This document shows positions 19,960 to 20,781 of a stretch of DNA of 20,781 nt, in pieces; position 1 is the first letter of the stretch, and every line of letters starts with the position of its first letter. The position numbers and the translations under genes were made by a program. Origin of the DNA: DATBIS01 sp036556805 (lineage in GTDB: Bacteria; Actinomycetota; UBA4738; HRBIN12). The notes under the pieces are model-generated. The model did no database searches. It was given only the letters and a program-made list of their open reading frames with translations, and was not told where the DNA came from. The DNA is taken from assembly GCA_036556805.1 (NCBI GenBank), contig DATBIS010000068.1, positions 1 through 20,781 of the forward strand, in the 5' to 3' direction.

Positions 19960-20763
19960 ATGGCTGAGCGAGCGGAGCCGTCGGTCCACGACGACCTGCC
20001 TCCGCACGTGGTGGCGGTGCTCGACGACGTCTTCTTCCGGCGAGCCCATTGGCACAGCGCCTATGAGGTCGGGGTCCAGCGTCTCGCCCAGGCGATCAAG
20101 CTCGGAGCTCTCTCGGTCGGGGCGCAGCTCCCGCCGGAACGCGAGCTCGTGGAGCGCCTCGGCGTCAGCCGCACCACGCTCCGCGAAGCCATCCGCGCGC
20201 TGCAGCAGCAGGGCTACCTCAACACGAGCCGCGGGCGGTCGGGGGGAACCTTCGTCGCGTCCCGGCAGATCCGACAGCTCAGTCGGTCGGAGGTCGTCAA
20301 GGTCGCGCGAGACCTCGGTCCCAACCTCCAGCACCTCGTCGATCTGCGCGGCGCCGTGGAGCCGTACGCGGCGGAGCTTGCCGCGGAGCGCGCGAGCGAC
20401 GAGCACATCGAGGTGCTCCGGTGGCTGCTCGAGCGCTCCAAGTCCGCGAAGCTGACGGAGATCCGCCAGACGGATTCCACCCTGCACATCGCGATGGCGC
20501 ACGCGGCGAGCTCGGACCTCATCCTCGATCTCGTTCTCGAGGAGCAGATGCGCCTGCACGAGATCCTCGCGATCCTTCCCTACCTCGGGGACGACGGCGA
20601 TCGCGTCCGGCGCTCGACGCGGCAACACGCGCGCGTCGTCGAGGCGATCGCCGCCCGCGACGCCGCCGAGGCGCGACGGGCGATGGAGGAGCACGTCGAG
20701 GCGACCCGTCGCGACATCATGGACCTGCTCACGCGACGACAGGCCGCTCGGGCGGCTCGGTAG
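19960..20763 (+). CDS. FCD-domain GntR-family transcriptional regulator (local regulator of the catabolic cluster)
   Basis: The 267-residue regulator starts at ATG 19960 without an SD, presumably coupled to the hydrolase ending 33 nt earlier. Residues 38-100 form the GntR winged helix: L-A-Q-A-I-K-L-G-A-L (42-51), G-A-Q-L-P-P-E-R-E-L-V-E-R-L-G-V-S-R-T-T-L-R-E-A (54-77) and G-Y-L-N-T-S-R-G-R-S-G-G-T-F-V (85-99). Residues 120-255 are the all-helical FCD ligand domain, with the metal and ligand residues Asp172, His176, His223 and His245 in place. FCD regulators usually repress neighbouring catabolic genes and are released by a pathway acid. An N-terminal extension of about 37 residues precedes the HTH. 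Likely targets are the divergent promoters at 16406-16476 and 19147-19254. Confidence 0.92.
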   Translation: MAERAEPSVHDDLPPHVVAVLDDVFFRRAHWHSAYEVGVQRLAQAIKLGALSVGAQLPPERELVERLGVSRTTLREAIRALQQQGYLNTSRGRSGGTFVASRQIRQLSRSEVVKVARDLGPNLQHLVDLRGAVEPYAAELAAERASDEHIEVLRWLLERSKSAKLTEIRQTDSTLHIAMAHAASSDLILDLVLEEQMRLHEILAILPYLGDDGDRVRRSTRQHARVVEAIAARDAAEARRAMEEHVEATRRDIMDLLTRRQAARAAR

Positions 20764-20781
20764 CGGTCGCTACTCGTAGAC

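Noticed and set aside
19225..20694. 489-codon minus-strand frame under the hydrolase and GntR genes
   Set aside because: Antisense to two genes with intact catalytic and HTH motifs; no recognisable domain.
1..20781. CRISPR array, tRNA, rRNA, IS element or prophage genes
   Set aside because: I found no spaced direct repeats, no tRNA-like cloverleaf, no transposase or integrase motif and no phage structural gene.

Overview
The window is GC-rich DNA with dense, mostly short intergenic gaps. It fits an actinomycete: there is a mycothiol-dependent maleylpyruvate isomerase-type N-terminus, DUF6636- and DUF6518-type proteins, many GTG starts, HisKA_3 and ECF signalling, and repeated TANNNT boxes 5-8 nt ahead of start codons that lack a Shine-Dalgarno (SD) sequence, the hallmark of leaderless mRNAs. 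I cannot place it below phylum level. I see no tRNA, rRNA, IS element, integrase or CRISPR array. No stretch longer than 300 nt lacks a gene.

Layout. (1) 1-1000: an edge-truncated MDMPI-like protein, a small lipoprotein and a headless gene remnant. (2) 1024-4676: a peptide-type ABC importer operon (binding lipoprotein plus two permeases) with no ATPase genes. (3) 4657-5879: an ArsR repressor/SRPBCC pair behind a clear promoter-operator, plus a 97-residue DUF3303-like protein. (4) 6011-8623: a signalling island, with a STAS protein lacking the usual phosphorylatable Ser divergent from a MerR-HTH/receiver fusion that is translationally coupled to a double-domain KaiC-like ATPase. (5) 8678-9686: a GNAT acetyltransferase and a cupin whose probable N-terminus is split off by an in-frame TGA. 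(6) 9791-13265: an ECF sigma factor overlapping a membrane-anchored protein with an NTF2/SnoaL-like exported domain, divergent from an orphan multi-TM HisKA_3 kinase. (7) 13321-15501: an 11-mer-repeat (LEA-like) membrane-anchored protein, a DUF6636 lipoprotein, a DUF6518 membrane protein and a small protein with four S-L-[DE]-D motifs. (8) 15512-20763: a catabolic cluster (alpha/beta hydrolase; acetamidase/formamidase plus DHPON-hydrolase-like esterase operon; GlcG/HbpS-like protein; isochorismatase-fold amidohydrolase; FCD-type GntR regulator) that probably degrades an amide or N-heterocycle-derived compound.

How it works together. The most coherent functional unit is region 8: three hydrolases able to cut C-N or C-C bonds, a small accessory protein and a local ligand-sensing repressor, arranged in two divergent pairs. 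The importer in region 2 could supply substrate but is unlinked by sequence. The most unusual signalling unit is region 4, where a single intergenic region drives STAS one way and MerR-REC/KaiC the other, suggesting a Kai-type ATPase feeding a receiver-bearing transcription factor without KaiA or KaiB nearby.
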